Below, one piece after another: positions 24,136 through 36,007 of a stretch of 64,000 nucleotides of DNA. The notes beneath the pieces were generated by a model. That model saw only the letters and a list, made by a program, of their open reading frames with translations, made no database searches and was not told the origin of the DNA. Made by a program: the position numbers and the translations under genes. Every line of letters starts with the position of its first letter. Position 1 is the first letter of the stretch. This DNA is from Topomyia yanbarensis (Eukaryota; Arthropoda; Insecta; Diptera; Culicidae), in assembly GCF_030247195.1 (NCBI RefSeq), contig NC_080671.1, positions 214,996,943 through 215,060,942 on the forward strand, written 5' to 3'.

Positions 24136-25885
24136 GCTGCCGTTGTGCCGTTGTTTGAACAAAGCTTCATTTCGTATACACCACCGTACCCGCATCAACC
24201 AGTTCATCCTGCGCTGCCATCACCGGAACGCCCGTTATACAATATTAAGGAAGCCCTCGAGCGCTCCGACGCAGTCGTGCTACCAGCCAGCGGCCAGCTC
24301 AGTCGTCCCGGCTCTGCGTCCGGAGGTCGTGAGGGGGTCTTCCGAACTCCCTTCTCAGGCGAGTATTTTGCTGTTTATGACGATCCGCTTCCTGAAAACC
24401 TTTTGGTTTCTAGCTTGCCATCGAGTACATTACGTTCGGATAATATGCCGGGACACCTGTTTGGCGTTGACGGTTTGCGGTTGTACTACCAAAACGTCAG
24501 AGGACTAAGGACGAAAATCGAGGAAGTGTACTTGGCTGCAGCTGACGGTGACTACGATATTTATGTTCTGACAGTAACTTGGCTTGATGATCGTATTACA
24601 TCTGTGCAGCTCTTTGGGGATTGTTACACGGTTTATCGTGCGGATCGATGCGATAGCAATAGCATTCACGGGCGCGACGGAGGAGTTTTGATAGCTGTCT
24701 CTTCCGCACTTGTCTCCTGTGAATTTGGTGTGGATAGTTCATCATGCATCGAAGCTGTTTGGACGAAGATTACCACATCGATGAAGTGCTACTTTATTTG
24801 CGCTGTTTACATTCCTCCTGAAAAACGTCTTGACTGCAATATTATGCAGCTCCATCTAGACTCTATAGAATGCATTTCATCTCAGGCAAATGCAAACGAT
24901 GCGATGATAGTGCTTGGTGATTTCAACCAACCAGGACTTATGTGGGTAGCCTCTGAGCGTGGATACGCTTACCCTAGCCCGTCATCCTCGACAACTAATC
25001 CTGCCAGCCGTTTACTACTGGACGGGATGGTTTTCCACGGACTAAATCAAGTAAACACGATCTCCAACCACCAATCTCGTTTTCTGGACCTCGTCTTCGT
25101 AAATGGGATTGCTCTGCCTGAGTGTTCTGTGAGTGAAGCTTCTAATGTGATCGTTCCTTTGGATAACTATCATCCCGCTTTAGAAATCACAATTTCTACC
25201 AGTAGCACCCTGCAATACGAAGAAGCTTTAGTTGCGGATCGTCGTAATTTTCGCAAAACTGATCTAGCTACATTGCGCCGCTCCCTGTTGTTGATCGACT
25301 GGAGTGTACTACTTGATCACGTGGATGTAGATGCTGCAGTTGACCTGTACAACCGACTACTGCTTGACTGTGTTGAAATATCCGTGCCTAAATGCCAACC
25401 TCCTAGGAAACCTCCATGGTCTAACGCCATGCTTCGGAATCTAAAACGTACTCGTGCCAAAGCTCTTCGAGCGTACACTAATCGACGATGTCCTTTTCTC
25501 AAGCGCTTTTTTGCAATAGCCAGTAATGAGTATCGTAGTTACAATAAACTGCTGTACAAACGATATGTGAACCGCATTCAACAAAACTTACGAAGAAATC
25601 CGAAAGGCTTTTGGTCTTTCGTTAACACGAAAAGAAAAGAAACTGGCCTTCCATCTAAGATGGTTTACAATGACGAAATAGCGACTACGACTGCGGCAAA
25701 ATGCTCATTATTTGCCAGTTACTTCTCGGGTGTTTTCACGACTAATGCGCCATCTGTAATCGAGCTCGAAAATGTGGTTCGTGATGTTCCTGTTGACGCT
25801 GTGGAATGGATTTATTCACAATTTCAGAACAATCGGTTCTCTCTGCAATTCGGAAAACTAAATCGTCGTTTTCTCCAGGACTAAG
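24136..25885 (+). pseudogene. Non-LTR retrotransposon ORF2, endonuclease part, truncated before the RT
   Basis: Open frame from about 24145 (no ATG there; the first in-frame ATG encodes the M of MPGHLFG, 24445) to a stop at 25882-25884. The product is an AP-endonuclease-type domain of a LINE polyprotein: YYQNVRG (114-120), TWLDD (145-149), GGVLIA, VYIPP, GDFNQPG, DLVFVN and YHPAL near the end of the domain. A basic linker (RRNPKGFWSFVNTKR) follows. The reverse transcriptase that should come next is absent. Near 25835 the frame changes: an alternative frame gives SSFSPG, the usual lead-in to the RT. Just after that the LTR at 25886 begins. The residue expected to be the catalytic Glu before TWL is Val (144). 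Clade uncertain (CR1, Jockey and I are all possible). Dead copy. Confidence 0.8.
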
Positions 25886-26280
25886 AGTTAAGACTTCTCT
25901 AGAAGAGAAAGTCAAAAAAATATAATTTTTTAGAGCTTGTGCTCTTTTTCAAATCTTTACCTAAGACTAACTACAATTCATTTTAAGACTAACTTATATA
26001 GGGAACTCCTGTCCTTGATGAATGCTTATCGATGCGGGTGGTCTTCCAGGAACTGTTTATTTAGAAGCTGCATTTCCCACGAACTATTATCTTTATGCGA
26101 CACTTCTCACGAACTGTTTATCTGCTACGACGGATGTATAGTTTATTTTATGATCCTAATTATGCTGATGCAAAACAGATATCGATGATGGGGTGTCTTG
26201 GCTGTTTATCCAAACTGTTCGATTATTTACTTGGCCTTGATATTGAATGATATCTGTTTTATGTCGATGCAGTGCTAACT
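25886..26280 (-). mobile_element. LTR of an errantivirus-like (Ty3/gypsy) element
   Basis: 395 bp bounded by AGTTAAG on the left and GCTAACT on the right, that is, AGTTA...TAACT termini as in insect errantiviruses. On the minus strand it is preceded by a short purine-rich tract (GACGGAGG, complement of 26281-26288), the expected polypurine tract for plus-strand priming. An env-like frame ends about 100 bp further upstream. It is therefore the 3' LTR of a minus-strand provirus. No second LTR was found in the window. Its outer edge abuts the truncated LINE, so it probably inserted there or marks a rearrangement. Confidence 0.65.
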
Positions 26281-26388
26281 CCTCCGTCTTCAAAACTCTT
26301 TGTCCTCAAAGTGGCATCGCAGTACGGAATGGCGTTGGTGTATTGATAAATGTTTCAATTTCCTTCGATAGTTCAGGGGGCATTGTGC

Positions 26389-26866
26389 TTAGAGGCATAT
26401 TTCTTCAGATGTTGATGTTTTCAATCCTGCGAATTGAATTTGTTTTTCTTCCTTTGGTGTGAACTTAATGCTGACGTTTGTAGATCGTCTGCAGAAAAAT
26501 AAGAATAATGCTATTGCTCCAGCTCCTATCATGGTTACGAATCCGAATGATCCGAAAAGATTAATTTTCCAAGAAAGTGAGTTGTTGACTAGGTGAATCG
26601 TGTCTAATTTACGTCGGTGCTCTAGGGTAAGGTTTTTCAGAAACTCTTCCGGTGGTATGTCGAGGGTATTGATTTCGTAAACTTTTAATCCAGTAGTGGG
26701 ATGATAAGGGATTCCGGAAATAGTTGTTTCAAAGTTGGTATAAATTTCTCCATTGATGCGTAGGTCACAGTTTTCGAATTGTATCAAAAATGATCCATTT
26801 AGTATTTGATTTGAACTACTGCAGTTTGATGAAACATCCAGTGTTGCGTCGTTGACTAATATAGTA
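26389..26866 (-). pseudogene. Env-like glycoprotein C-terminal fragment of an endogenous insect retrovirus
   Basis: A minus-strand open frame ends at TAA 26389-26391. It has a lumenal stretch with Cys and glycosylation-type NLT/NNS sites, then one hydrophobic membrane segment (about residues 75-100 of the 132-residue piece) and a short basic tail. This is the layout of errantiviral envelope/baculovirus F-type proteins just upstream of the 3' LTR. The frame is broken on its N-terminal side by the TA-MITE at 26867. A remnant of an old insect retroviral copy; I see no intact gag, pol or full env. Confidence 0.6.
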
Positions 26867-27686
26867 GGGGAACTGTGGGTAAGACGGACAGGTTGGTAAA
26901 TAAGTACAAGCGTTTAAAAAATATGTGTACTGGTGGGGCAAGACGGCCTGTCTTGATTAATTCTATTGATTCATCCTTATATGAATGTCTCGCGTGTAGA
27001 AACGAAATTCTAGCAGTCAAACGTGGAGAACCATCCAGTTAGCTGAAGTCTCACATGTAGTAGACCGCAAGATGTACGTTAATGTGACCGAGGCTGAATA
27101 CGGAATTCCTAGGACCTGGAAAAGGTGGAAAACTTTGTGCAGGTCCCATATTCTGATTATGTGTAATCGAGGAACTGATGCTACCAATTGCGTATTTAAT
27201 ATGTAACTTTCCAGTTTTGTATAAATGATTTGACTGATCATTGGAACTGATTGTATATCTCTCTTTATGACAACGGAAAAAACGATATTAGAAAATACAT
27301 CATTTGCTTCAACTTTAAATTGAACCCCGTTATTTTTCACCTCGAATTGAACATATATATTAAGAAGAACCACAAACTATCCAAAACATGCGTTAGAAAC
27401 AGTAAATTTTAATATTTTGTGTTGTGATCATCCTTTCGGCGACATGTCCGTCTTACCCTCACCATATGTCCGTTTCACCCGCAGTCTGGAAAAAGTGCAG
27501 ATATTTCTTTGTTTTCTATTTCTTTCAAAACAGATACTTGTTGATTTTTGTAACATAATCCCTCTGGGCACTCGAAAGCCAACATATGAAGCTACAACAT
27601 AGAGTATTTCATGTTGACAAAAACATGCTTTTACTATTTTTTATTTGAGTATAACCTTAACATGTCCGTCTTACCCCCAGTTCCCC
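26867..27686. mobile_element. TA-MITE related to family D
   Basis: 820 bp flanked by TA (26865-26866, 27687-27688). Ends: GGGGAACTGTGGGTAAGACGG on the left and the complement GGGGAACTGGGGGTAAGACGG on the right, nearly perfect over 20 bp. The ends resemble those of MITE D but the interior differs, so it is a sister family. It lies within the env remnant. No protein. Confidence 0.88.
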
Positions 27687-27977
27687 TACCTGGATTAATT
27701 CTTTTAATCAAACCATTTGAGTATACCTTTTCAAAGGTGAATGACTGGATTTTATAAGTAATTTTATGCAATCGGTCGGATGATATAAGTTGAAATCATT
27801 GCATATGAAGTTGTTGTTATGTTCTTCACATGGTTGCGTTAATTGGTATATATAACTGTTGTTCCTAATTACGTAGTTGGATTTAAGGTGAATTCTTTTG
27901 TTGTCTTTCACTATGGAATCGATGTTATTATATTCGTAAGTTTTTGAAGAATATTGTGGTACTTTTAGTATAGCTGC
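27687..27977 (-). pseudogene. Upstream env-like fragment of the same endogenous retrovirus
   Basis: An open minus-strand stretch with Cys-rich words (QPCEEH, YHPTDCI) and NNS glycosylation-type sites, in line with the env piece at 26389-26866 on the other side of the MITE. The match to anything viral stops near 27977, so the provirus seems truncated here. Low-copy decay products only. Confidence 0.45.
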
Positions 27978-29080
27978 ACCCTAACTGCATTGTATCGATC
28001 ACTGCGCCATCTGCAAACGCTTGCCAAACGTGTTTCAGACGTCTAATTTATTCGGAATTTCAGTAGCGGGTATTTACACACGATTCAAATCGAGCCTAAA
28101 CGTCTGTTATCTGTGGTTCTAGGCAAATCATTTCACACACACCACATGAGTGGTTTGTTTTCCTCCAGCTGTTATATGTAAAACTGTCAGCCAATTTTAT
28201 CATTTGAAGTAGCTCGTATAAAGTATTTATAATGGTGCATAAATGCTCTTTGTCGCTGTAAAGGTCATTCCGAAGACGTACAATGCAAATTGGTGGTTCT
28301 ATCATGAAAATAATCCGATTGAAAAGTTATTTTCGATTTGTTTTTCTCCATCTATGACAGGTGGAGGAAGACAAATCGTCGAACACAGTAATATGGTTAC
28401 AGATTGTCAAGTACTCTATAGTGTAATCATATGACAAGGAGAGATTAGATCATCACCGTCTTCCTTTGCACTGATTCTCTCATTTGTCTGTCAAACGTGT
28501 ACTGTAGTCTGTGGGACGGGGATATGCGGGGTTTGCTTGTTTTCTGCTTTCTTCTCTTTTGTTATGTTGTGATTTTTGTTAATTTTCCTGCAAATATTTA
28601 TGGTGAGCATTTGGGGGTGGATGGATCGAGTATGTCCAGTGCATGATGTCACGGGGGACGGATGGAGGGGTGCGCCGTTAATGACTCAAAAAAGTTCCCC
28701 GTGTAGTTTTGACGCAGAGATGCCAGATTTGCATGTCTGCAAATTCGCAGACTTAATTTCAGCTGCAGATTTTTTTGATGACGCAGATATTTGCAGATTT
28801 TTTAATTTGGTTGCAGATATTTGCAGTATTTTTACTTTGGTTGCAGATATTTACAGATTTTTGAATATAAAGGCTTTTGGTTATACTAGCTTCAAATTAC
28901 AGCTTTATCTATTTTAGGCATTGTTGGTACTTCCAAGACTTTAAAAATTATTATTTGCAGAAATTTGAAAAAAGTATCTGGTATCTCTGTTTTGACGTTT
29001 TCGCTGTTTTCACCTTCTGTTACTGAAAAAAGCCAATGAATGTGTTGCATCTTCTATCACTTTGTCTTGCCTGCCACGGA
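27978..29080. other. Gene-free region with a small GCAGAT-type repeat
   Basis: No recognisable protein. A minus-strand 69-codon frame at 28096-28305 has no family match. Around 28735-28865 the motif GCAGATATTTGCAG recurs at irregular ~20-45-bp spacing. Nothing else stands out. Confidence 0.45.
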
Positions 29081-29083
29081 TAA

Positions 29084-29323
29084 GGGACCATTCATAAATT
29101 ACGTAATGCGTTTAGGGAGGAGGGGTACGACAATTTGTGACATATGGGAAAGGGGGAGTAAGCTAGATCGTTACGTAACATGTTTTCACAGAACAAAAAT
29201 TTTTTTCGAAGAATTTGTTACGTAATGGGGGTAGGGGGGATAGAGAAATTTGTGACAATTTGTTACATGGGTTACATGTCAATTTTGGGCAATTTACGCG
29301 TTACGTAATTTATGAATAATCCC
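29084..29323. mobile_element. PIF/Harbinger-type MITE
   Basis: 240 bp flanked by TAA (29081-29083, 29324-29326). Inverted ends GGGACCATTCATAAATTACG and complement GGGATTATTCATAAATTACG, followed by TAA(T/C)GCG. The internal CGTTACGTAA words recur. A 3-bp TAA duplication and GGG termini fit Harbinger-derived MITEs. No protein. Confidence 0.8.
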
Positions 29324-29326
29324 TAA

Positions 29327-30468
29327 GTTGCTAGTGAATATACGAAGTCATCAATGGGGTATTTTTCTGTTTGCCTCTCTTTTTTCTGCTGTGAATTTTG
29401 TTCATTGAGCAGATTCGGCCTGTCCCCTCATTGAATGCTATTGGAGGTGTAAGCCCGAGAATACAGGGAAATAGCGGCGGAGTGGAGGGTGGAGATGGAG
29501 AGTGTGTAGATGAATGTTTTGTATCTCATGGGCTTTTCGGTTGATGTGCGCCGGTGTGGTGGAGTGCGCCGGTTTTCCATTTTTTTGCGCTTTCTAGCAG
29601 AAGTGCAGAAACTGGGTATGTTCCATTGGCATTTCTGCTGGAAAGTGCAGGACCAGTGCTTTCCGCTGCATCAGTGCGCTGCCATCGAAAACGGCATTAG
29701 TGTATAGCTTCAGTATTTATAGGTAGGTGAAGACACTGAGGGGAGATATTCGAACCTGTCAAAATTTGTGATGATGGACGATGAAGGGGCGTTAGACACT
29801 TGTACTGTGTTCAGGCCAATGGGCTGAAACGCGTTTTGATAATTACAAAGAACATTACAAGAAACATGTCAGTACGATGGCGTTGAAACGCGTCTTGACT
29901 CGTGGTGTGAACGCAACTTTTGCTTCACTTCGGTGCTGAGTCGAGGTCACAGTTCCAATTCCCATCCGCTGTTTGTTCATACATCTTAATAGCGGTTTCA
30001 GCTCGAGCGAAATCCACATTAGTATCTTCCTGGTCAGTTGTCAGTTCATGTATTTGAATGAGATAGCCGGTTTGTTAGTGCGCATCATTGTGTAGGTATT
30101 GTTTTTATGTTTGGTGCCTTAACGTACTTTCTTGCTCTTGGTTTCACTGAGGGAATGTCGTTTGAACGTTTCATCCGTGAATGTGATAGGGGACCACTTG
30201 CAAATTTGATAGAGTAAAGAGAGGGTATCGTCAAATTGGGACTCTGGAGTAAGTTTTTTGTGGGGTGTGGAAAGCAGTTAAAAATTTTGGGGTAGATGTT
30301 TTTGCGTTGTTTTGTTTGCATTCGACCCCAAAAAATTGGTTGCATTTGAAGTTTAGTCTTTTTTCTATTTCGAAGATACGTCTCAGATCATTGAACTGTG
30401 GGAAATACTTGAATCGCACGCGGAAATAATTCCCTTAACCCCTATTTTCAGCATGTCCAACTGGTGTG
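29327..30468. other. Gene-free region
   Basis: I see no supported coding region. Frames are short and low-complexity, and I found no terminal repeats. Confidence 0.4.
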
Positions 30469-33400
30469 ATTTTTGCCTTTCTCAATAGAAAGGTATTGCA
30501 ATTGCTCTGAAAACCGACTTTTTAACGGAGGCCCGGAGGGCCGAGTGACATATACCATTCGATTCAGTTCGTCGAGTTCGGCAAATGTCTGTGTGTGTAT
30601 GTATGTGTGTATGTATGTGTGTATGTATGTATGTGTGTATGTGCGTATGTGTGTGTGTATGTGACCAAAAATGTCACTCGTTTTTCTCAGAGATGGCTGA
30701 ACCGATTTTGACAAACTTAGTCTCAAATGAAAGGTGCAACGTTCCCATAGGCTGCTATTGAATTTTTAATGGATCCGACTTCCGGTTCCGGAATTACAGG
30801 GTGATGAGTACGAACACGCAGAAAATGTCGATTTTAATAAATTCTGCAATGAATGTATAAAGGTGATTTTTTTCCAAAATATGACCACAACTGCTTCGAT
30901 TTGTAGTATTAGGTCACTAACATCCATTCAAAGTCTGTTTGGCCACATTGGCCACCATTATCGGTTCCGGAAGCCCCGGCGGAAGTATCTAAATTCAGAA
31001 TAACAGTCACATCGGTTTCTCGGAGATGGCTAGACCGATTCGACTAAGCTTGGCCTCAAATGAAAGGTATTGCGTCCCCGCAAATGGCTATTTAATGTCA
31101 TCCCGATCCGACTTCCGGTTCCAGAGTTACAGGTTGTGGCGTGCGATCACATAGCAAATTGTGATTCAAACCGATACTCCGATGAAAGCAAAAAAGGTAA
31201 AAATTTCGCTAAAATGTCTCTCAAACAACTTAAATTTGCTGTTCTAGGTCACCGACGGCCAATCAAACTTTCGTTGACTACATTGACCACCATAGACGGT
31301 TCCGGAAGTGCCCGGGAAAACCGGCCATCTTTCAAAATTTACGAACTCACATCAGTTTCCCGAAAATGGTTGGGCCGATTTTCACAAACTTAGTCCCAAA
31401 TGATAGCTATAATATCCCCATAGATGTCAATAAAATTTCGCACGGATCGCTTATATGGGTCCGGAAATATAGACTAAATCGTCCGGTCACATATAAAATT
31501 CCCATATAAGCCGGAACTCAAATTTTTTTTTTCAAAGGGGGGAACCTCATGAAATTTCAGAAATCGAATTCGTATTTTTGATGCCAAACATCTTTAAAAT
31601 GCATGAAACGTCGAGATTTTATGTTATCTCGAATTTTTTTTTTTTTTTCATAAGATCGACTTTTTGGGACTTTGCCGATTTCGCACCTTTTTGCCTTTCT
31701 CAATAGAAAGGTATTGCAATTGCTCTGAAAACCGACTGTGATGTGCGTATGTGTGTGTGTGACCAAAAATGTCACTCGTTTTTCTCAGAGATGGCTGAAC
31801 CGATTTTGACAAACTTAGTCTCAAATGAAAGGTGCAACGTTCCCATAGGCTGCTATTGAATTTCTAATGGATCCGACTTCCGGTTCCGGAATTACAGGGT
31901 GATGAGTACGAACACGCAGAAAATGTCGATTTTAATAAATTCTGCAATGAATGTATAAAGCTGAATTTTTTTCCAAAATATGACCACAACTGCTTCGATT
32001 TGTAGTATTAGGTCACTAACATCCATTCAAAGTCTATTTGGCCACATTGGCCACCATCATCGGTTCCGGAAGCCCCGGCGGAAGTATCTAAATTCAGAAT
32101 AACAGTCACATCGGTTTCCCGGAGATGGCTAGACCGATTCGACTAAGCTTGGCCTCAAATGAAAGGTATTGCGTCCCCGCAAATGGCTATTTAATGTCAT
32201 CCCGATCCGACTTCCGGTTCCGGAGTTACAGGTTGTGGCGTGCGATCACATAGCAAATTGTGATTCAAACCGATACTCCGATGAAAGCAAAAAAGGTGAA
32301 AATTTCGCTAAAATGTCTCTCAAACAACTTAAATTTGCTGTTCTAGGTCACCGACGGCCAATCAAACTTTCGTTGACTACATTGACCACCATAGACGGTT
32401 CCGGAAGTGCCCGGGAAAACCGGCCATCTTTCAAAATTTACGAACTCACATCAGTTTCCCGAAAATGGTTGGGCCGATTTTCACAAACTTAGTCCCAAAT
32501 GATAGCTATAATATCCCCATAGATGTCAATAAAATTTCGCACGGATCGCTTATATGGGTCCGGAAATATAGACTAAATCGTCCGGTCACATATGAAATTC
32601 CCATATAAGCCGGAACTCAAATTTTTTTTTTTCAAAGGGGGGACCTCATGAAATTTCAGAAATCGAATTCGTATTTTTGATGCCAAGCATCTTTAAAATG
32701 CATGAAACGTCGAGATTTTATGTTATCTCGAATTTTTTTTTTTTCTAAAGATCGACTTTTTGGGACTTTGCCGATTTCGCACCTTTTTGCCTTTCTCAAT
32801 AGAAAGGTATTGCAATTGCTCTGAAAACCGACTGTGATGTGCGTATGTGTGTGTGTGTATGTGACCAAAAATGTCACTCGTTTTTCTCAGAGATGGCTGA
32901 ACCGATTTTGACAAACTTAGTCTCAAATGAAAGGTGCAACGTTCCCATAGGCTGCTATTGAATTTCTAATGGATCCGACTTCCGGTTCCGGAATTACAGG
33001 GTGATGAGTACGAACACGCAGAAAATGTCGATTTTAATAAATTCTGCAATGAATGTATAAAGGTGATTTTTTTCCAAAATATGACCACAACTGCTTCGAT
33101 TTGTAGTATTAGGTCACTAACATCCATTCAAAGTCTGTTTGGCCACATTGGCCACCATTATCGGTTCCGGAAGCCCCGGCGGAAGTATCTAAATTCAGAA
33201 TAACAGTCACATCGGTTTCTCGGAGATGGCTAGACCGATTCGACTAAGCTTGGCCTCAAATGAAAGGTATTGCGTCCCCGCAAATGGCTATTTAATTTCA
33301 TCCCGATCCGACTTCCGGCGTGCGATCACATAGCAAATTGTGATTCAAACCGATACTCCGATGAAAGCAAAAAAGGTAAAAATTTCGCTAAAATGTCTCT

Positions 33401-35073
33401 CAAACAACTTAAATTTGCTGTTCTAGGTCACCGACGGCCAACCAAACTTTCGTTGACTACATTGACCACCATAGACGGTTCCGGAAGTGCCCGGGAAAAG
33501 CGGCCATCTTTCAAAATTTACGAACTCACATCAGTTTCCCGGAAATGGTTTGGCCGATTTTCACAAACTTAGTCCCAAATGATAGCTATAATATCCCCAT
33601 AGATGTCAATAAAATTTCGCACGGATCGCTTATATGGGTCCGGAAATATAAACTAAATCGTCCGGTCACATATGAAATTCCCATATAAGCCGGAACTCAA
33701 TTTTTTTTTTCAAAAGGGGGACCTCATGAAATTTCAGAAATCGAATTCGTATTTTTGATGCCAAACATCTTTAAAATGCATGAAACGTCGAGATTTTATG
33801 TTATCTTGAAAAAAAATTTTTTCTAGAAATCGACTTTTTGGGACTTTTTTCGCACCTTTTTGCCTTTCTCAATAGAAAGGTATTGCAATTGCTCTGAAAA
33901 CCGACTTTTTAACGGAGGCCCGGAGGGCCGAGTGACATATACCATTCGATTCAGTTCGTCGAGTTCGGCCAATGTCTGTGTGTGTGAATGTATGTGTGTA
34001 TGTATGTATGTGTGTGTGTATGTGCGTATGTGTGTGTGTATGTGACCACAAATGTCACTCGTTTTTCTCAGAGATGGCTGAACCGATTTTGACAAATTTA
34101 GTCTCAAATGAAAGGTGCAACGTTCCCATAGGATGCTATTGAATTTCTAATGGATCCGACTTCCGGTTCCGGAATTACAGGGTGATGAGTACGAACACGC
34201 AGAAAATGTCGATTTTAATAAATTCTGCAATGAATGTATAAAGGTGAATTTTTTTCCAAAATATGACCACAACTGCTTCGATTTGTAGTATTAGGTCACT
34301 AACATCCATTCAAAGTCTATTTGGCCACATTGGCCACCATCATCGGTTCCGGAAGCCCCGGCGGAAGTATCTAAATTCAGAATAACAGTCACATCGGTTT
34401 CTCGGAGATGGCTAGACCGATTCGACTAAACTTGGCCTCAAATGAAAGGTATTGCGTCCCCGCAAATGGCTATTTAATTTCATCCCGATCCGACTTCCGG
34501 TTCCGGAGTTACAGGTTGTGGCGTGCGATCACATAGCAAATTGTGATTCAAACCGATACTCCGATGAAAGCAAAAAAGGTAAAAATTACGCTAAAATGTC
34601 TCTCAAACAACTTAAATTTGCTGTTCTAGGTCACCGACGGCCAACCAAACTTTCGTTGACTACATTGACCACCATAGACGGTTCCGGAAGTGCCCGGGAA
34701 AACCGGCCATCTTTCAAAATTTACGAACTCACACCAGTTTCCCAAAAATGGTTGGGCCGATTTTCGCTTATATGGGTCAGGAAATATAGACTAAATCTGG
34801 GGGACCTCATGAAATTTCAGAAATCGAATTCGTATTTTTGATGCCAAACATCTTTAAAATGCATGAAACGTCGAGATTTTATGTTATCTCGAAAAATTTT
34901 TTTTTCTAGAAATCGACTTTTTGGGACTTTTTTCGCACCTTTTTGCCTTTCTCAATAGAAAGGTATTGCAATTGCTCTGAAAACCGACTTTTTAACGGAG
35001 GCCCGGAGGGCCGAGTGACATATACCATTCGATTCAGTTCGTCGAGTTCGGCCAATGTCTGTGTGTGTGAATG
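30469..35073 (+). repeat. Array 2, left part, of the ~1.2-kb unit
   Basis: Same unit as array 1 in the opposite orientation. It starts at TTTGCCTTTCTCAATAGAAAGG. The 107-codon marker frame falls at 31070, 32169, 33270 and 34452. Two units have lost most of the microsatellite (near 31738 and 32832) and one has lost ~100 bp near 34770-34800. The array is interrupted at 35073 by the Waldo-like retrotransposon and resumes at 44743. Confidence 0.9.
35060..35073 (+). repeat. Target site duplication of the Waldo-like element (3' side)
   Basis: TGTGTGTGTGAATG, repeated at 44743-44756. In the uninterrupted unit at ~33970-34000 the same word occurs once and continues TATGTGTG. Confidence 0.9.
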
Positions 35074-35097
35074 TTTTCTTTTTTTTTTTTTTTTTTT
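35074..35097 (-). other. Poly(A) tail of the Waldo-like element
   Basis: TTTTC followed by a long T-run on the plus strand, directly next to the 14-bp target duplication. This is the 3' end of the retrotransposon. Confidence 0.85.
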
Positions 35098-36007
35098 ACA
35101 ATGTCCTAGCCCAGTACACGTGCTAACGGTAGGGTCCAATCTACCACACGGGGTGCACTGGGGGCGTGTCGGACTCGAATGGTGACCAGCCATTAATACC
35201 GACTAAACTCCATTGGGCTCCGCCATCATTCCTCCCAGGAACTACCTCTCGGTATTACTTCTGGGGGGATGGCTGTACTAAATGCTAAATACTCATTCAC
35301 TCTCACTCACGCGTTCATACGTCCTGTATGAGGCTTACTTGGGTGCTCTCTCAATCGCACTTTGATTCACTCTCAAACACTCCCACATGAGGCTGACTTT
35401 TGTGCTCACCTTTTTCGTTCCTTGCGAGGCTGACTTGTGTGCTCACCTTACTCATTCCTTGCAAGGCTTACTTTTGTGCTCGCCCCACCCATACCATGTG
35501 AGGCTGACTTGGGTGCTCACCCTATCACCTGATTCACTCTCAATCGTGCCACTCTATTGTACCTTTGTCACTCCCTCTGGCATCCCATGTGGGACATTTT
35601 TCTTAGGCCCCACTTCTGACATACCATGCGAGGCTGACTTTTGTGCTCACCTTTTTCATTCCTTGCTAGGCTGACTTTTGTGCTAGCCTCTACCAACCTG
35701 TGAGGCTGACTTTTATGCTCACCCTTAACATGCAGTGTGAGACTGACTTGGATGCTCACCCTTTCACTCCTCTGCCACGCCATGAGGCATCGATAGCTTA
35801 GTTCCAACATACTACGCTACGACCCTCCCGTCTTGACATGAGGCAGTCCACTTATACGCCTATACACTCACTCTTCTGTCTTGCTTCGGGGTGGCTGGGT
35901 TTACCCCTTACGCGGTTGCCATTCGCTGCGCCAACCTACCTCGGCATGAACAGACCATTCACTCTCTTATTTTGCGCTCGGCCTTTTTCGCTCCAACTAA
36001 CCAATCA
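35098..36007 (-). repeat. 3' UTR of the Waldo-like element with ~37-bp tandem repeats
   Basis: No coding frame. Between about 35328 and 35765 a unit containing GAGGCTGACTTTTGTGCTCACC (plus strand) recurs about nine times with 35-40-bp spacing (near 35391, 35427, 35464, 35502, 35630, 35669, 35703, 35741), with drift in the linkers. This could be a recognition or structural region for the element's own reverse transcriptase (inference). Confidence 0.75.
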
